Shown: positions 1 to 8,213, counted from the stretch's first letter. The stretch: 64,000 bases of DNA from Streptosporangium sp. NBC_01495 (GCF_036250735.1 NZ_CP109430.1:6200001-6264000); one strand, 5' to 3'. Program-made: numbers and translations. Notes: generated by a model from the letters alone, not told the origin.

Positions 1-552
1 CACCCCGGTCGCCGTGGCGATGACCCTGATCATCGCGCCGTTGCCGGGAAGCTCGCCCCTGCCTGTCGGCATGGTCGAGTCGGCGTTCGCGGCGACGAAG
101 AGGGCTCCCCCTCTCACTGCGAGTGTCCCCTCGGCCAGCAGGCCGTAGGAGAGATCGGGGGCGATGCCCTGGACGACCGCGACCGGGGCGTCCAGGGCGG
201 TGCTGACCGGGCGCAGTCCGTGGGCGCGCAGTGCGGAGCGCAGCCCCATCCCGCCGACCACCAGCACCGCGGCACCCGGTTCGACCCGCTCGGCCACGAC
301 CCGCGCGGCGGCCTGGGCGGAGGTCACGACGTCCTCGGAGACCGCGGGGGCGCCCAGCGCACGCAGGTGCTGGGCGATGGCGGCGGGGGTGCGTGAGGCG
401 TTGTTGGTGACGTAGGCGAGGCGCACACCACGCTCCGCCGCCCGGCGCAGGGACTCCGGAGCCGCCGGTACGGCGTTGCGTCCGAGATACACCACCCCGT
501 CGAGGTCAAGGAGAAGAGTGTCATACGGGTCGATCAGCGTATTCGTGTCCAC
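1..552 (-). CDS. HAD-superfamily (HAD-IIA, NagD-like) phosphatase, C-terminus cut by window edge
   Basis: The reading frame starts at GTG 552 and is open to the left edge, giving 184 residues without a stop. An in-frame TGA lies four codons upstream, so this GTG is the first usable start; I see no strong Shine-Dalgarno sequence. Motif I is LLLDLDGVVYLG near residues 13-24 (predicted nucleophile D16, acid D18), followed by the motif II-like VTNNAS typical of the HAD-IIA subclass with a C2 cap. The region after that (GMGLRSALRAHGL, VVQGIAPDLSYGLL) looks like the cap domain. Family members hydrolyse small phosphate esters in the cytoplasm; the substrate cannot be told. It follows the TPR gene (899-1330) on the same strand, separated by a repeat-rich gap. 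Confidence 0.85.
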   Translation of the reverse strand, partial: MDTNTLIDPYDTLLLDLDGVVYLGRNAVPAAPESLRRAAERGVRLAYVTNNASRTPAAIAQHLRALGAPAVSEDVVTSAQAAARVVAERVEPGAAVLVVGGMGLRSALRAHGLRPVSTALDAPVAVVQGIAPDLSYGLLAEGTLAVRGGALFVAANADSTMPTGRGELPGNGAMIRVIATATGV

Positions 553-691
553 CGGCCCATTTCATCACCCACGTTCCATCACCCGCACCGATCCCATGCC
601 ACGAAGCCGCGTGGATCACATCCGGCGAACCCCCACAGATCACACCTGACGAGCGCCCACGGGCCACACCGGCAGGCCGGTATGAATCCCA

Positions 692-889
692 CCCCGCAGG
701 CGCACGGGATCCGGCGGACTCGCGCGGCCCCCTGCGGGCGCACGGGATCACACCGGCGGACTCGCACGAATCACACCCCGCAGGCGTACGGATCCGGCGG
801 ACTCACACGAATCACACCCCGCAGGCGCACGCGATCACACCGGCGGACTCACACCCCGCGGGCATACGGGATCACACCGGCAGGTCGGT
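692..889. repeat. Imperfect tandem repeat, about five units
   Basis: The 346-base gap between the TPR gene and the phosphatase gene contains no convincing gene. Five imperfect copies begin near 692, 729, 776, 817 and 854 (36-47 bases each). Each starts with CCCCGCAGGCG or a close variant, continues with an ACGGGATC-like core and usually ends in GGCGGACTC followed by a CACGAATCACA-like segment. The stretch 553-691 holds more degenerate fragments of the same sequence (GGATCACATCCGGCG, AGATCACACC). Unit lengths differ and are not multiples of three, so this is not coding. No spacer/repeat regularity of a CRISPR is present. Confidence 0.8.
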
Positions 890-898
890 ACGGATCGA

Positions 899-1330
899 TC
901 ACATCCTGCGCGCGCGCAACGTGGCGCGAACGCTTTTCAGCGCGGAAACGTAGTGCCGCAGGTCCGGCCGCATCGCGACGGCGATGGCCAGCGGTTCCTG
1001 AGCCCCCTCCATGTCCCCGGTACGCCACAGGGCGAGCCCGAGGCCGAAATACGCGTAGTCCTCAGCCGGATTGGCGTCGATGATCCAGCGAAAACTGTCG
1101 ACGGCGTCGGCGTACTGCCGGGAGTTGAACTGCGCTCGGGCGAGGGCCTCCCGGATGCTCCTCGACTCCGGCTCCGCGTCGGCCGCCCGCTCCAGCAGCG
1201 CGGCGGCCGCCGCCGGACTGCCCTCGGCCAGCAGCCTCATCCCTCGTTGAAACCATTCGTAGACGTCCCCGACCGGAGCGCCCGTCTCGGGGCTGGGGGA
1301 ATCAGACGGACCGCCACGTCCTTGGACCAT
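899..1330 (-). CDS. Small tetratricopeptide-repeat protein
   Basis: 143 residues starting at ATG 1330, nine bases after a strong AAGGAGG. After a short polar N-terminus, residues about 22-130 form TPR-like helical pairs: EWFQRGMRLLAEGSPAAAAA, then AREALARAQFNSRQYADAVD-type and AYFGLGLALWRTGDMEGA segments with the usual small and aromatic residues at TPR positions. There is no signal peptide or membrane segment, so it is probably a cytoplasmic protein-protein interaction module. It is divergent from the DUF1015 gene and upstream of the HAD-IIA phosphatase on the same strand; its partner is unknown. Confidence 0.85.
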   Translation of the reverse strand: MVQGRGGPSDSPSPETGAPVGDVYEWFQRGMRLLAEGSPAAAAALLERAADAEPESRSIREALARAQFNSRQYADAVDSFRWIIDANPAEDYAYFGLGLALWRTGDMEGAQEPLAIAVAMRPDLRHYVSALKSVRATLRARRM

Positions 1331-1450
1331 TGTGTGAGGCCTCCTTCATCGACAGACGACAGATCTGGCCGATTCCCTGACGGACCGGGCACCACCGCAG
1401 ACTCGAAGCGGCCCCCGGCCGTTTCAGGCCTTTATGGCAGCATGCCCTCT

Positions 1451-2929
1451 ATGGCGAATCCTGAACTGCCGATACCCGGCGGGCTGGTGCTGCGCCCGTT
1501 CCGCGGCGTACGGTTCACGGTCGACGATCTGGCCGGGGTCACCTCACCGCCTTACGACCTCATCGACGAGGCCGGCGTGCGAAAGCTGCTCGACACCCAC
1601 CCCAACAACGTGGTGCGTTTGATCCTTCCCGGCACCGACCGCCACAGATACGCCGAGGCGCGGGAGACGCTTCACCAATGGCTCTCCTCCGGGGTGCTGG
1701 CCGCCGACGAGACACCCGCGGTCTACGTCTACGAGCAGTCGGGTCCCGGGGTCCTGCAGCGCGGGATCATCGGCGACGTGGGCCTGGCCGACCCGGAGCT
1801 GCAGATCGTCCTGCCGCACGAGAACGTGATGCCCGGACCGGTCGCCGACCGGCTGGCGCTGATGCGCACCACGGAAGCCAACCTGGAACCCATCTTCCTG
1901 CTCTACGACGGCGCGGGCGGCGCCACCACCCACCTCGTCGACCGCATCGCCGCGTCCCGGCCCCCGCTGGCGGAGGCGGAGACCGGAGACGGTGTCAGGC
2001 ACCGGCTGTGGGCCGTCACCGACACCGGGGAGCTTGCCTCCATCGACGCCGACCTCCGCCCCCGCCAGGCTCTCATCGCCGACGGGCACCACCGCTACGC
2101 CACCTACCTCGCGCTCCAGCGGGAACACCGTGCCTCCACCACGAGTGATGCCGCGACAGTCATGCCCGTAGAGCCCGTGACAGCCGTGAAAACGGTCACG
2201 CCCGGGGCGCCCGTAGAACCCGAAGCAGGCACGCCCGTGAAGCCCGTGGAAGCATTCACACCCGTGGCATCCGTGAAGCCCGTGGAAGCGGTGACTCCGG
2301 TGAGCTCCGTGAAGCCCGAGCCGTGGGATTTCGGCCTTGCGCTCCTGGTGGACTCCAGCGCCTACCCACCGGACCTGAAGGCCATCCACCGGGTCATTCC
2401 CGAACTACCGCTTGAGGAGGCGCTGGCCAAGGCCAAGGGCTCGTGGCAGGTACACGACCACGCGGACCTGACCGACGGCCTGGCCGCGCTGGAGGAGACC
2501 AGCGGACCGGCTTACCTGCTGTCCGCCGGCGGGCCCACCCACCTTCTCACCGACCCTGACCTCGACCAGCTCGAACACGCCATGCCGGCCGAGCGCTCGG
2601 CCGGGTGGCGGGCCCTGAACACCTCGATCCTCGCGGAGTTTCTCCTGCCGAAGGTGTGGGGGATACAGGACGACGAGTTGTCGGTGCGCATCGTCCACCA
2701 CGACCCGGAGGCCGCCGTACGGCTCGCACAGGCCTCCGGTGGGACCGCGGTGCTGCTGCGCCCGCTGGCGGTCGACGATGTGCTCGCGATCGCCGCTCAG
2801 GGGGAACGGGTGCCTCGCAAGTCCACCTCCTTCGGCCCGAAGCCCAGGACCGGCCTGGTTCTGCGCCTGCTCTCCCCGGGACAGACATCCCCCAGGAAGA
2901 ACCTGCCCTTCGAGAAGCCCGAGTCCTGA
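1451..2929 (+). CDS. DUF1015 family protein with internal repeat insertion
   Basis: 492 residues from ATG 1451 (an in-frame ATG at 1442 is an alternative; neither has a clear Shine-Dalgarno). The N-terminus (LVLRPFRGVRF, VTSPPYDLID) and the later IADGHHRYATYLALQ are hallmarks of DUF1015, a widespread family of unknown biochemical function that resembles SerB-fused proteins. Right after the ADGHHRY region, residues about 232-291 form a low-complexity stretch built from VKPVEAVTPV-like units, absent from ordinary family members to my knowledge. The family fold resumes at WDFGLALLVD and runs to the end. It is convergent with the SSB-like gene; the two stops are only about 20 bases apart. Confidence 0.9.
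   Translation: MANPELPIPGGLVLRPFRGVRFTVDDLAGVTSPPYDLIDEAGVRKLLDTHPNNVVRLILPGTDRHRYAEARETLHQWLSSGVLAADETPAVYVYEQSGPGVLQRGIIGDVGLADPELQIVLPHENVMPGPVADRLALMRTTEANLEPIFLLYDGAGGATTHLVDRIAASRPPLAEAETGDGVRHRLWAVTDTGELASIDADLRPRQALIADGHHRYATYLALQREHRASTTSDAATVMPVEPVTAVKTVTPGAPVEPEAGTPVKPVEAFTPVASVKPVEAVTPVSSVKPEPWDFGLALLVDSSAYPPDLKAIHRVIPELPLEEALAKAKGSWQVHDHADLTDGLAALEETSGPAYLLSAGGPTHLLTDPDLDQLEHAMPAERSAGWRALNTSILAEFLLPKVWGIQDDELSVRIVHHDPEAAVRLAQASGGTAVLLRPLAVDDVLAIAAQGERVPRKSTSFGPKPRTGLVLRLLSPGQTSPRKNLPFEKPES
2161..2320 (+). repeat. In-frame coding tandem repeat inside the DUF1015 gene
   Basis: Degenerate copies of GTGAAGCCCGTGGAAGC (exact near 2246 and 2272, decayed before and after) encode repeated VKPVEA and VTPVxSVKP peptides. 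Unit length varies but the frame is kept across the whole tract. It interrupts the DUF1015 domain just after its conserved GHHRY motif, so it most likely forms a flexible surface loop. Confidence 0.8.
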
Positions 2930-2949
2930 GAACCACCGGGTCCTGAGAA

Positions 2950-3516
2950 CTAAGGGAGCCGGAGTCCGACCGGGGCGAGATCCAGTCCAACCGGGGTAGG
3001 GTCCGGCCCGGCTGAGGTGGTGAGGTCAGGCACTGAGGTGAGACCGGGTCTGGCCGGGGTGATTCGCGGCTCCCCGCCCTGCCTCGCGCTCCCCTCCCCC
3101 GTCTGGAGACCCGCGGCCCCCTTTCTCGCATGCAGAAGTGAGTGCACCGACCGGGGCGGGGCAGGCACAGGACCTCCCTCGTCGCCGGTCAAGATCATGG
3201 TGACCTTGCGCTCAAGGCGTCTCACCGAACGCACCTCGACCTCGTAACCGGACGATTTGGCCCCTTCACTTCCCCACCAGCGGCGGCGTAGCGAACCCGT
3301 CACCTCGACGATGTCATCGGGCAGCCAACCGGTCACGGCCTCGATGACCTCGGTCTCGAACGACGCGCACGGGATGGTGTCGACCCGGGCGCCACGCCCG
3401 TGGTGCCGCCGCCGGACGATCAGCCGCCAGGTGCCGAGCGTGCTCCCGCTCTGCAACGACCTGATGTGAGCCGCCTCAGGTAGGCGGCCAACGAGAATGA
3501 CCTCGTTACGATCCAT
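2950..3516 (-). CDS. Single-stranded DNA-binding protein-like, with Pro/Gly-rich tail
   Basis: 188 residues from ATG 3516, preceded by AGGGAGGATCGC. Residues 1-110 (MDRNEVILVGRLPEAAHIR, STLGTWRLIVRRRHH, WLPDDIVEVTGSLRRRWW) match the beginning, middle and end of the SSB OB fold. After the domain comes a polar segment and then a repetitive tail of Pro-Gly-Leu-Asp/Thr type (TPVGLDLAPVGLRLP at the end). The acidic DDDIPF-like tip that canonical SSBs use to recruit partners is missing, so this is probably a secondary SSB paralogue, not the replication SSB. The frame extends upstream to 3639, but the Shine-Dalgarno supports 3516. It is divergent from the MBL gene. Confidence 0.8.
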   Translation of the reverse strand: MDRNEVILVGRLPEAAHIRSLQSGSTLGTWRLIVRRRHHGRGARVDTIPCASFETEVIEAVTGWLPDDIVEVTGSLRRRWWGSEGAKSSGYEVEVRSVRRLERKVTMILTGDEGGPVPAPPRSVHSLLHARKGAAGLQTGEGSARQGGEPRITPARPGLTSVPDLTTSAGPDPTPVGLDLAPVGLRLP

Positions 3517-3625
3517 GCGATCCTCCCTCGATCCTGCCGGTCGAGGACGACTCTCTACGATGTGAGCTGCGCCGGAATGGCCGAATATCGTTCTGTGGAT
3601 ACCGGTTCCAGTTATGAGGTGGCCT

Positions 3626-4552
3626 GTGGACAACATCACCGCCCTCGGCGGGGACGTCTATGAGATCGACACGAGGATGGCCGGGTACTCCAGCATCACG
3701 GCCGGATACCTGATTCTTGGAGACCGCCCCTGCCTGGTGGAGACCGGTACCTCCACCTCCGCTCCCGTGGTGCGCGACGCCCTCACCTCACTGGGTGTCG
3801 GTCCGGGAGATCTCGCCACGGTCGTCGTCACGCACATCCACCTGGATCACGCGGGCGGGGTCGGCGACATCGCCGGTTTCTACCCGGACGCGGAGATCGT
3901 GGTTCATGAGAAGGGCGCCCGGCATCTCGCCGATCCGTCCAGGCTGATGGCCAGCGCGCGAATGGTCTGGGGCGACAGGCTGGACATCCTGTTCGGCGAG
4001 CTTTCCCCCACGGAAGCCTCGCGGATCCGCGCGCTCGGCGACACCGACACGATCGACCTCGGCAACGGCCGTACCCTGAACAGCCACTACTCGCCGGGGC
4101 ATGCCAGACACCACGTGGGACTCATCGACTCCGGCACCGGAGACCTCTACGTCGGCGACGCGGCCGGGGTCTACCTCCCGGAGACGGGCGACCTGCGTCC
4201 CGCCACGCCCCCGCCGGACTTCGACCTGGGGACCGCGCTGGACTCCATCGCCCTGTTCAAAGCGCTGGGCCCGCAAAGGCTGCTCTTCAGTCACTACGGA
4301 CCGGTCGCGGATGTGGAGGAGATCCTGGGACGCTCCGCCGAGGAGCTTCGCGTCTGGGTCGACCTGACCCGTCAGGCCCGCACGGAGGGCATGGACCTGG
4401 ACCACGCGGCTGCCATGGTCAGGGAGCGCACCCGCGACCGCTACGCGGCCCTGACGGCGAACGAGGTGACCGCCGAGCAGTTCGAGCTGCTGAGCGGCGC
4501 CCCGTCCAACGTGGCTGGAATCCTGCACTGGCTGGACCGGATCCAGCCGTAA
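3626..4552 (+). CDS. MBL-fold metallo-hydrolase
   Basis: 308 residues if started at GTG 3626, which has GAGGTGG four bases upstream; ATG 3614 in the same frame is an alternative with a poorer ribosome site. The metal-binding motif THIHLDHAGG is clear, followed by YSPGHARHH, LYVGDAAG and LLFSHYGP, which supply the remaining metal ligands of the glyoxalase II-like/metallo-beta-lactamase fold. No signal peptide is visible, so it is cytoplasmic. The substrate is unknown. It converges on the FNRDD-repeat gene and shares a terminator hairpin with it. Confidence 0.9.
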   Translation: MDNITALGGDVYEIDTRMAGYSSITAGYLILGDRPCLVETGTSTSAPVVRDALTSLGVGPGDLATVVVTHIHLDHAGGVGDIAGFYPDAEIVVHEKGARHLADPSRLMASARMVWGDRLDILFGELSPTEASRIRALGDTDTIDLGNGRTLNSHYSPGHARHHVGLIDSGTGDLYVGDAAGVYLPETGDLRPATPPPDFDLGTALDSIALFKALGPQRLLFSHYGPVADVEEILGRSAEELRVWVDLTRQARTEGMDLDHAAAMVRERTRDRYAALTANEVTAEQFELLSGAPSNVAGILHWLDRIQP

Positions 4553-4596
4553 AGACGCGTCCCGTAAAGTCCGGGACCGCCATGGAGGTACCTCCC

Positions 4597-4631
4597 ACAT
4601 TCCGGGTGCACAGCTCGTCCACCCGGAATGT
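4597..4631. terminator. Bidirectional terminator hairpin
   Basis: A perfect 12-base inverted repeat, ACATTCCGGGTG (4597-4608) and CACCCGGAATGT (4620-4631), with an 11-base loop, lies between the convergent MBL gene and the FNRDD-repeat gene. No U-tract follows on either strand, as is common for actinomycete terminators. Confidence 0.7.
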
Positions 4632-4648
4632 GATGAAGGTCCTCGGGA

Positions 4649-7600
4649 CTACTTCTTCTCGGCCTTGCCCCGGCCCTGGCCCTGCTCGTCGTCCTCGTCA
4701 AGGTCGTCGTCCAGGTCATCGTCTCCGTCGGAGTCGACATCGGAAGCGTCACTGAGAATGTCGCCGAAGTCGGGCTCGATGAAGGCCGGACCGACAGCGC
4801 GCTCCACCTTGCCGGGCTTCTCCTCCGCCTTCCGCTCGACGTCGACCGTCTCGTTCCCGGAGTTCCCGGAAGAGACCCCTTCGTCGGAGGAGTCGTTGTC
4901 CGGAGCATCACCGGCAGCGGGCCGGTTCGCACTGAACTCGTCGTCAAAGAGATCGTCTTCGGCCTCGATCTCCGCGTCTAGAGCCGCGACGTCGTCGATG
5001 TCCGCGTCATCGTCCATATGGACGTCATCGTCAACATCGTCATCGTCGATCTCGTCACCGTCATCGTCACCGTCATCGGCGTCGTCATCGCCCTCGACAG
5101 CGGCGTCATCGCTAGAGCGGATGTCGCCATCGACAACTTCCCCGTCCCCGTCCTCGTCGTCCTCTTCGAGGTCCTCGATGACAGCGCCCGTCAGCTCCGC
5201 GTAGCGCTCGGCCGCGTCGGTCTCACCGTCCTCGTCGAAGGCCATCGCCCGGCCGAACCACTCCGTGGCCGGCCCCTCGTGACCCGCCGCGGACAGCGCG
5301 TCGGCGTAGGCGAAGGCGAGGCGGGCCGACCAGGGCTGGGGACGGGTGTCACGCAGCTCAGGAAGGCGCTGGAGGGTGATGACCGCGGCGTCGTTCTGGC
5401 CGAGATCCCTCCGGGCGCCGGACTCCACGATGGCGAGCTCGATCTTGCCGACGCGGTCGAGCCGCTCGGCCTCCTTGGAGCGGACCAGGTCAAGGGCACG
5501 CTCGGGACGGCCAAGGCCGCGCTCGCAGTCCGCCATGATCGGCAGGAACGAGTCGGAACCCGTCATCCGGCGAGCCGCGCGCAGATCACTGAGCGCCTCG
5601 GAGAAGTGACCGGCACGGTAGGCCGCGATGCCGACGGCCTCGCGGATCACTCCGATCCTGGCCGCGAAGCGGCGGGCGACCTTCGTGTGCTCGTACGCCC
5701 GCTCCGCGTCGTCCTCGCCGAGAGCCCTCTCGGCCGCCACGAGGTGGCGGGAGATCAGATCCGCGAGGTCGAGCGGAAGGGAACGCAGTTCTTCGCGGAT
5801 CTCCTTGTCGAGCTCCTCCGCGGTGATGTCCGGGGCGAGCTCGGGCAACTCCTCCCGCTGGCCGCTGGGAGCCTCGCCGCCTCCGCCGGACCGGTCATCC
5901 CGGCCATAGCGGGTGCGGGACCCCTCAGCATCGCGGTCGCGATTCCCGAAGGGACGCCCTCCCCCGGGACGGTCGTCGCGGTTGAACGGCGGCCGGTCCC
6001 CTCCGCGGTTGAACGACGGACGCTCACCACCGCGGTCGTCACGGTTGGAGGCGGGACGGTCACCACGGTAGCCACTGCTGGGACGGTCGTCACGGTTGAA
6101 CGGCCTGCGCTCACCACCGCGGTCATCGCGGTTGAACGACGGACGCTCACCGCCACGGTCGTCGCGGTTGAACGGCCTGCGCTCACCATCGGGACGCGAA
6201 CCATACTGGCTACGGGCCTGGTCACGGTCACCGTACGAACGACGCTCGCCACCACGATCATCGCGACTGGACGACGGCCGATCATCACGATTGAACGGCG
6301 GACGACCCGAACCACGGTCATCACGATTGAACGGAGGACGATCCCCCCCACGACTGTCGCGGTTGAACGGCGGACGCTCACCACCGCGGTCGTCACGGTT
6401 GGAGGCGGGACGGTCACCACGGTAGCCACTGCTGGGACGGTCGTCACGGTTGAACGGCCTGCGCTCACCACCGCGGTCATCGCGGTTGAACGACGGACGC
6501 TCACCGCCACGGTCGTCGCGGTTGAACGGAGGACGGCCCCCGCCGGGACGGTCGTCGCGGTTGAACGGCCTGCGCTCACCATCGGGACGCGAACCATACT
6601 GGCTACGGGCCTGGTCACGGTCACCGTACGAACGACGCTCGCCACCACGATCATCGCGACTGGACGACGGCCGATCATCACGATTGAACGGCGGACGACC
6701 CGAACCACGGTCATCACGATTGAACGGAGGACGGCCCCCACCGCGGTCATCGCGGTTGAACGGAGGACGACCTCCACCGGGACGATCGTCACGATTGAAC
6801 GGCCTGCGCTCACCACCGCGGTCGTCGCGGTTGAACGGAGGACGGCCCCCGCCGGGACGGTCGTCGCGGTTGAACGGCCTGCGCTCACCATCGGGACGCG
6901 AACCATACTGGCTACGGGCCTGGTCACGGTCACCGTACGAACGACGCTCGCCACCACGATCATCGCGACTGGACGACGGCCGATCATCACGATTGAACGG
7001 AGGACGATCCCCCCCACGACTGTCGCGGTTAAAGGAAGGACGATCACCGCGATACCCGCCACCAGGACGATCATCACGATTGAACGGCTTACGCTCACCA
7101 CCGCGGTCATCGCGGTTGAACGGAGGACGACCTCCACTGGGACGGTCATCACGGTTGAACGGAGGACGACCACCGCTGGGACGGTCATCACGGTTGAACG
7201 GAGGACGACCACCGCTGGGACGGTCATCACGGTTGAACGGAGGACGACCACCGCTGGGACGGTCATCACGGTTGAACGGAGGACGGCCGGAGCCACGGTC
7301 GTCACGGTTGTAGGACGGCCGGTCGCCACGATCACGGGCCCCATAGGAACCACCGCGGGACTGGTCACGGTCACCGTAAGGACGCTGACCCTCGCCACGC
7401 GGCCCTGAGGGTTTCTGCCCGCCCCCCGGACGGTCGTCACGGTTGAACGGAGGACGACTGGCACCACGGTCGTCACGGTTGTAGGACGGCCGGTCGCCAC
7501 GATCACGAGAGCCGTAAGAACCACTCGGGCGCCCCTCTCGGCGCTCACCATACCGGGGACCGTCGCCCGGACGTCCCCTGTCACCACCTGCGCGATCGCT

Positions 7601-7684
7601 ACGGTGGCCTCCCTGGCCACCAGATCCGCGGTTTTCGCCCTCTTCGCGTCGGCCCGCGCCCTCAGGCCCGTTGTCACTGTTCAC
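4649..7684 (-). CDS. Large FNRDD-repeat disordered protein with TPR-like domain and acidic tail
   Basis: 1011 residues from GTG 7684. Three regions are visible. Residues 1 to about 620 are low-complexity and arginine/aspartate/glycine-rich, made mostly of a 13-residue unit RPPFNRDDRPGGG and variants (about 28 NRDD motifs), interspersed with SYGDRDQARSQYGSR segments. Residues about 625-840 (from ELPELAPDITAEELDKEIRE) are alpha-helical and TPR-like, with YRAGHFSEALSDLRAARR and CERGLGRPERALDLV helices. The last 170 residues are extremely acidic (runs of D and E) and end in GRGKAEKK. The helical core resembles actinobacterial TPR proteins; the repeat arm looks like RG-rich RNA-binding disordered regions (inference). 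It lies just downstream of the rRNA operon on the same strand, beyond that operon's terminator. Function is unknown. Confidence 0.85.
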   Translation of the reverse strand: MNSDNGPEGAGRREEGENRGSGGQGGHRSDRAGGDRGRPGDGPRYGERREGRPSGSYGSRDRGDRPSYNRDDRGASRPPFNRDDRPGGGQKPSGPRGEGQRPYGDRDQSRGGSYGARDRGDRPSYNRDDRGSGRPPFNRDDRPSGGRPPFNRDDRPSGGRPPFNRDDRPSGGRPPFNRDDRPSGGRPPFNRDDRGGERKPFNRDDRPGGGYRGDRPSFNRDSRGGDRPPFNRDDRPSSSRDDRGGERRSYGDRDQARSQYGSRPDGERRPFNRDDRPGGGRPPFNRDDRGGERRPFNRDDRPGGGRPPFNRDDRGGGRPPFNRDDRGSGRPPFNRDDRPSSSRDDRGGERRSYGDRDQARSQYGSRPDGERRPFNRDDRPGGGRPPFNRDDRGGERPSFNRDDRGGERRPFNRDDRPSSGYRGDRPASNRDDRGGERPPFNRDSRGGDRPPFNRDDRGSGRPPFNRDDRPSSSRDDRGGERRSYGDRDQARSQYGSRPDGERRPFNRDDRGGERPSFNRDDRGGERRPFNRDDRPSSGYRGDRPASNRDDRGGERPSFNRGGDRPPFNRDDRPGGGRPFGNRDRDAEGSRTRYGRDDRSGGGGEAPSGQREELPELAPDITAEELDKEIREELRSLPLDLADLISRHLVAAERALGEDDAERAYEHTKVARRFAARIGVIREAVGIAAYRAGHFSEALSDLRAARRMTGSDSFLPIMADCERGLGRPERALDLVRSKEAERLDRVGKIELAIVESGARRDLGQNDAAVITLQRLPELRDTRPQPWSARLAFAYADALSAAGHEGPATEWFGRAMAFDEDGETDAAERYAELTGAVIEDLEEDDEDGDGEVVDGDIRSSDDAAVEGDDDADDGDDDGDEIDDDDVDDDVHMDDDADIDDVAALDAEIEAEDDLFDDEFSANRPAAGDAPDNDSSDEGVSSGNSGNETVDVERKAEEKPGKVERAVGPAFIEPDFGDILSDASDVDSDGDDDLDDDLDEDDEQGQGRGKAEKK
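5960..7480 (-). repeat. Coding minisatellite of the FNRDD gene (39-base units, 120-base identical blocks)
   Basis: The repeat arm is encoded by a 39-base tandem unit, best preserved from 7141 to 7290, where four copies follow at 39-base spacing almost unchanged. Superimposed on it, one 120-base block encoding the SSSRDDRGGERRSYGDRD region occurs three times without a difference I can see (6179-6298, 6572-6691, 6881-7000). A further block is shared between about 6065-6175 and 6420-6530. All units keep the reading frame. The regular composition also keeps several other frames open, which explains long spurious antisense frames here. Confidence 0.9.
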
Positions 7685-8045
7685 TTCTGGTCCATTCGTT
7701 GGCTCACTCTGCGAGCACGTCCCATCTCCTCGATCGGATGGGACGTTCGCTATGCGGGCGGTCTCCGGCCGCGGGGTGCGCCCCGTTCGCTATCGCTGCC
7801 CCGCCCTATCGTGGTCTGGCGCGACGAAGGCCACCCGCTGGTGGGGTGGCCCGGCCTCTCCAGCCTAGCAAGCCCCTGAAAGTCCATACGCCCTTCCCCC
7901 CGCACCCACAAATGATCACGACCATCCCGCTGGACCCTTCGTGGGCGATTTTAAGAGATCTGCGGGGCCGTCTGACCCGCCGGCCATCACGTTGCCCAGG
8001 AATGCCGTGGGAGCCAAAGGCCGCTCAACAAACGCTCCGTAACGC
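7685..8045. other. Intergenic region between rRNA terminator and FNRDD gene
   Basis: About 360 bases with no gene that I can support. Going in the direction of the FNRDD gene it contains an upstream leader with CATAGCGAACG and GATAGCGAACG sequences about 45 bases apart, a possible short direct repeat near its promoter. I cannot assign clear -35/-10 boxes. Confidence 0.5.
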
Positions 8046-8086
8046 AAAAAACACGTAGGCCCCCACCAAAGGTGGGGGCCTACGTG
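8046..8086 (-). terminator. Intrinsic terminator of the rRNA operon
   Basis: A perfect 16-base stem, CACGTAGGCCCCCACC (8052-8067) and its complement (8071-8086), with a three-base loop. Read on the minus strand it is followed by six T residues (8046-8051). It sits ten bases after the 5S gene, so it is the operon terminator. Confidence 0.95.
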
Positions 8087-8095
8087 AAACGATTG

Positions 8096-8213
8096 TCCGG
8101 CGGTGACCTACTCTCCCACACCGTCCCCGGTGCAGTACCATCGGCGCTGAAGAGCTTAACTTCCGGGTTCGGAATGTAACCGGGTGTTTCCCCTTCGCCA
8201 TAACCGCCGTAAC
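8096..8213 (-). rRNA. rrf: 5S ribosomal RNA
   Basis: The minus strand reads TTACGGCGGTTATGGCG, then CCGAACCCGGAAGTTAAGC and GAGAGTAGGTCACCGCCGG, all hallmarks of bacterial 5S rRNA; the two ends pair (TTACGGCGG with CCGCCGGAC). Ends are estimated from that terminal helix. It is the third gene of the operon. Confidence 0.95.

Noticed and set aside
692..889. CRISPR-like array in the gap before the phosphatase gene
   Set aside because: Units vary in length and sequence and have no constant repeat/variable spacer structure.
5018..7408. 796-residue open frame on the plus strand across the FNRDD gene
   Set aside because: It is antisense to the repeat tract; regular 39-base units keep several frames open. 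The translated product (VERRTLTTAVV repeats) is a shadow of the same units.
5960..7480. CRISPR-like regular repeats
   Set aside because: The 39-base units are contiguous and in frame; there are no unique spacers and no cas genes.
5755..7677. 640-residue open frame on the minus strand in another phase of the FNRDD gene
   Set aside because: Same cause; only the 4649-7684 frame continues into a sensible helical domain and acidic tail.
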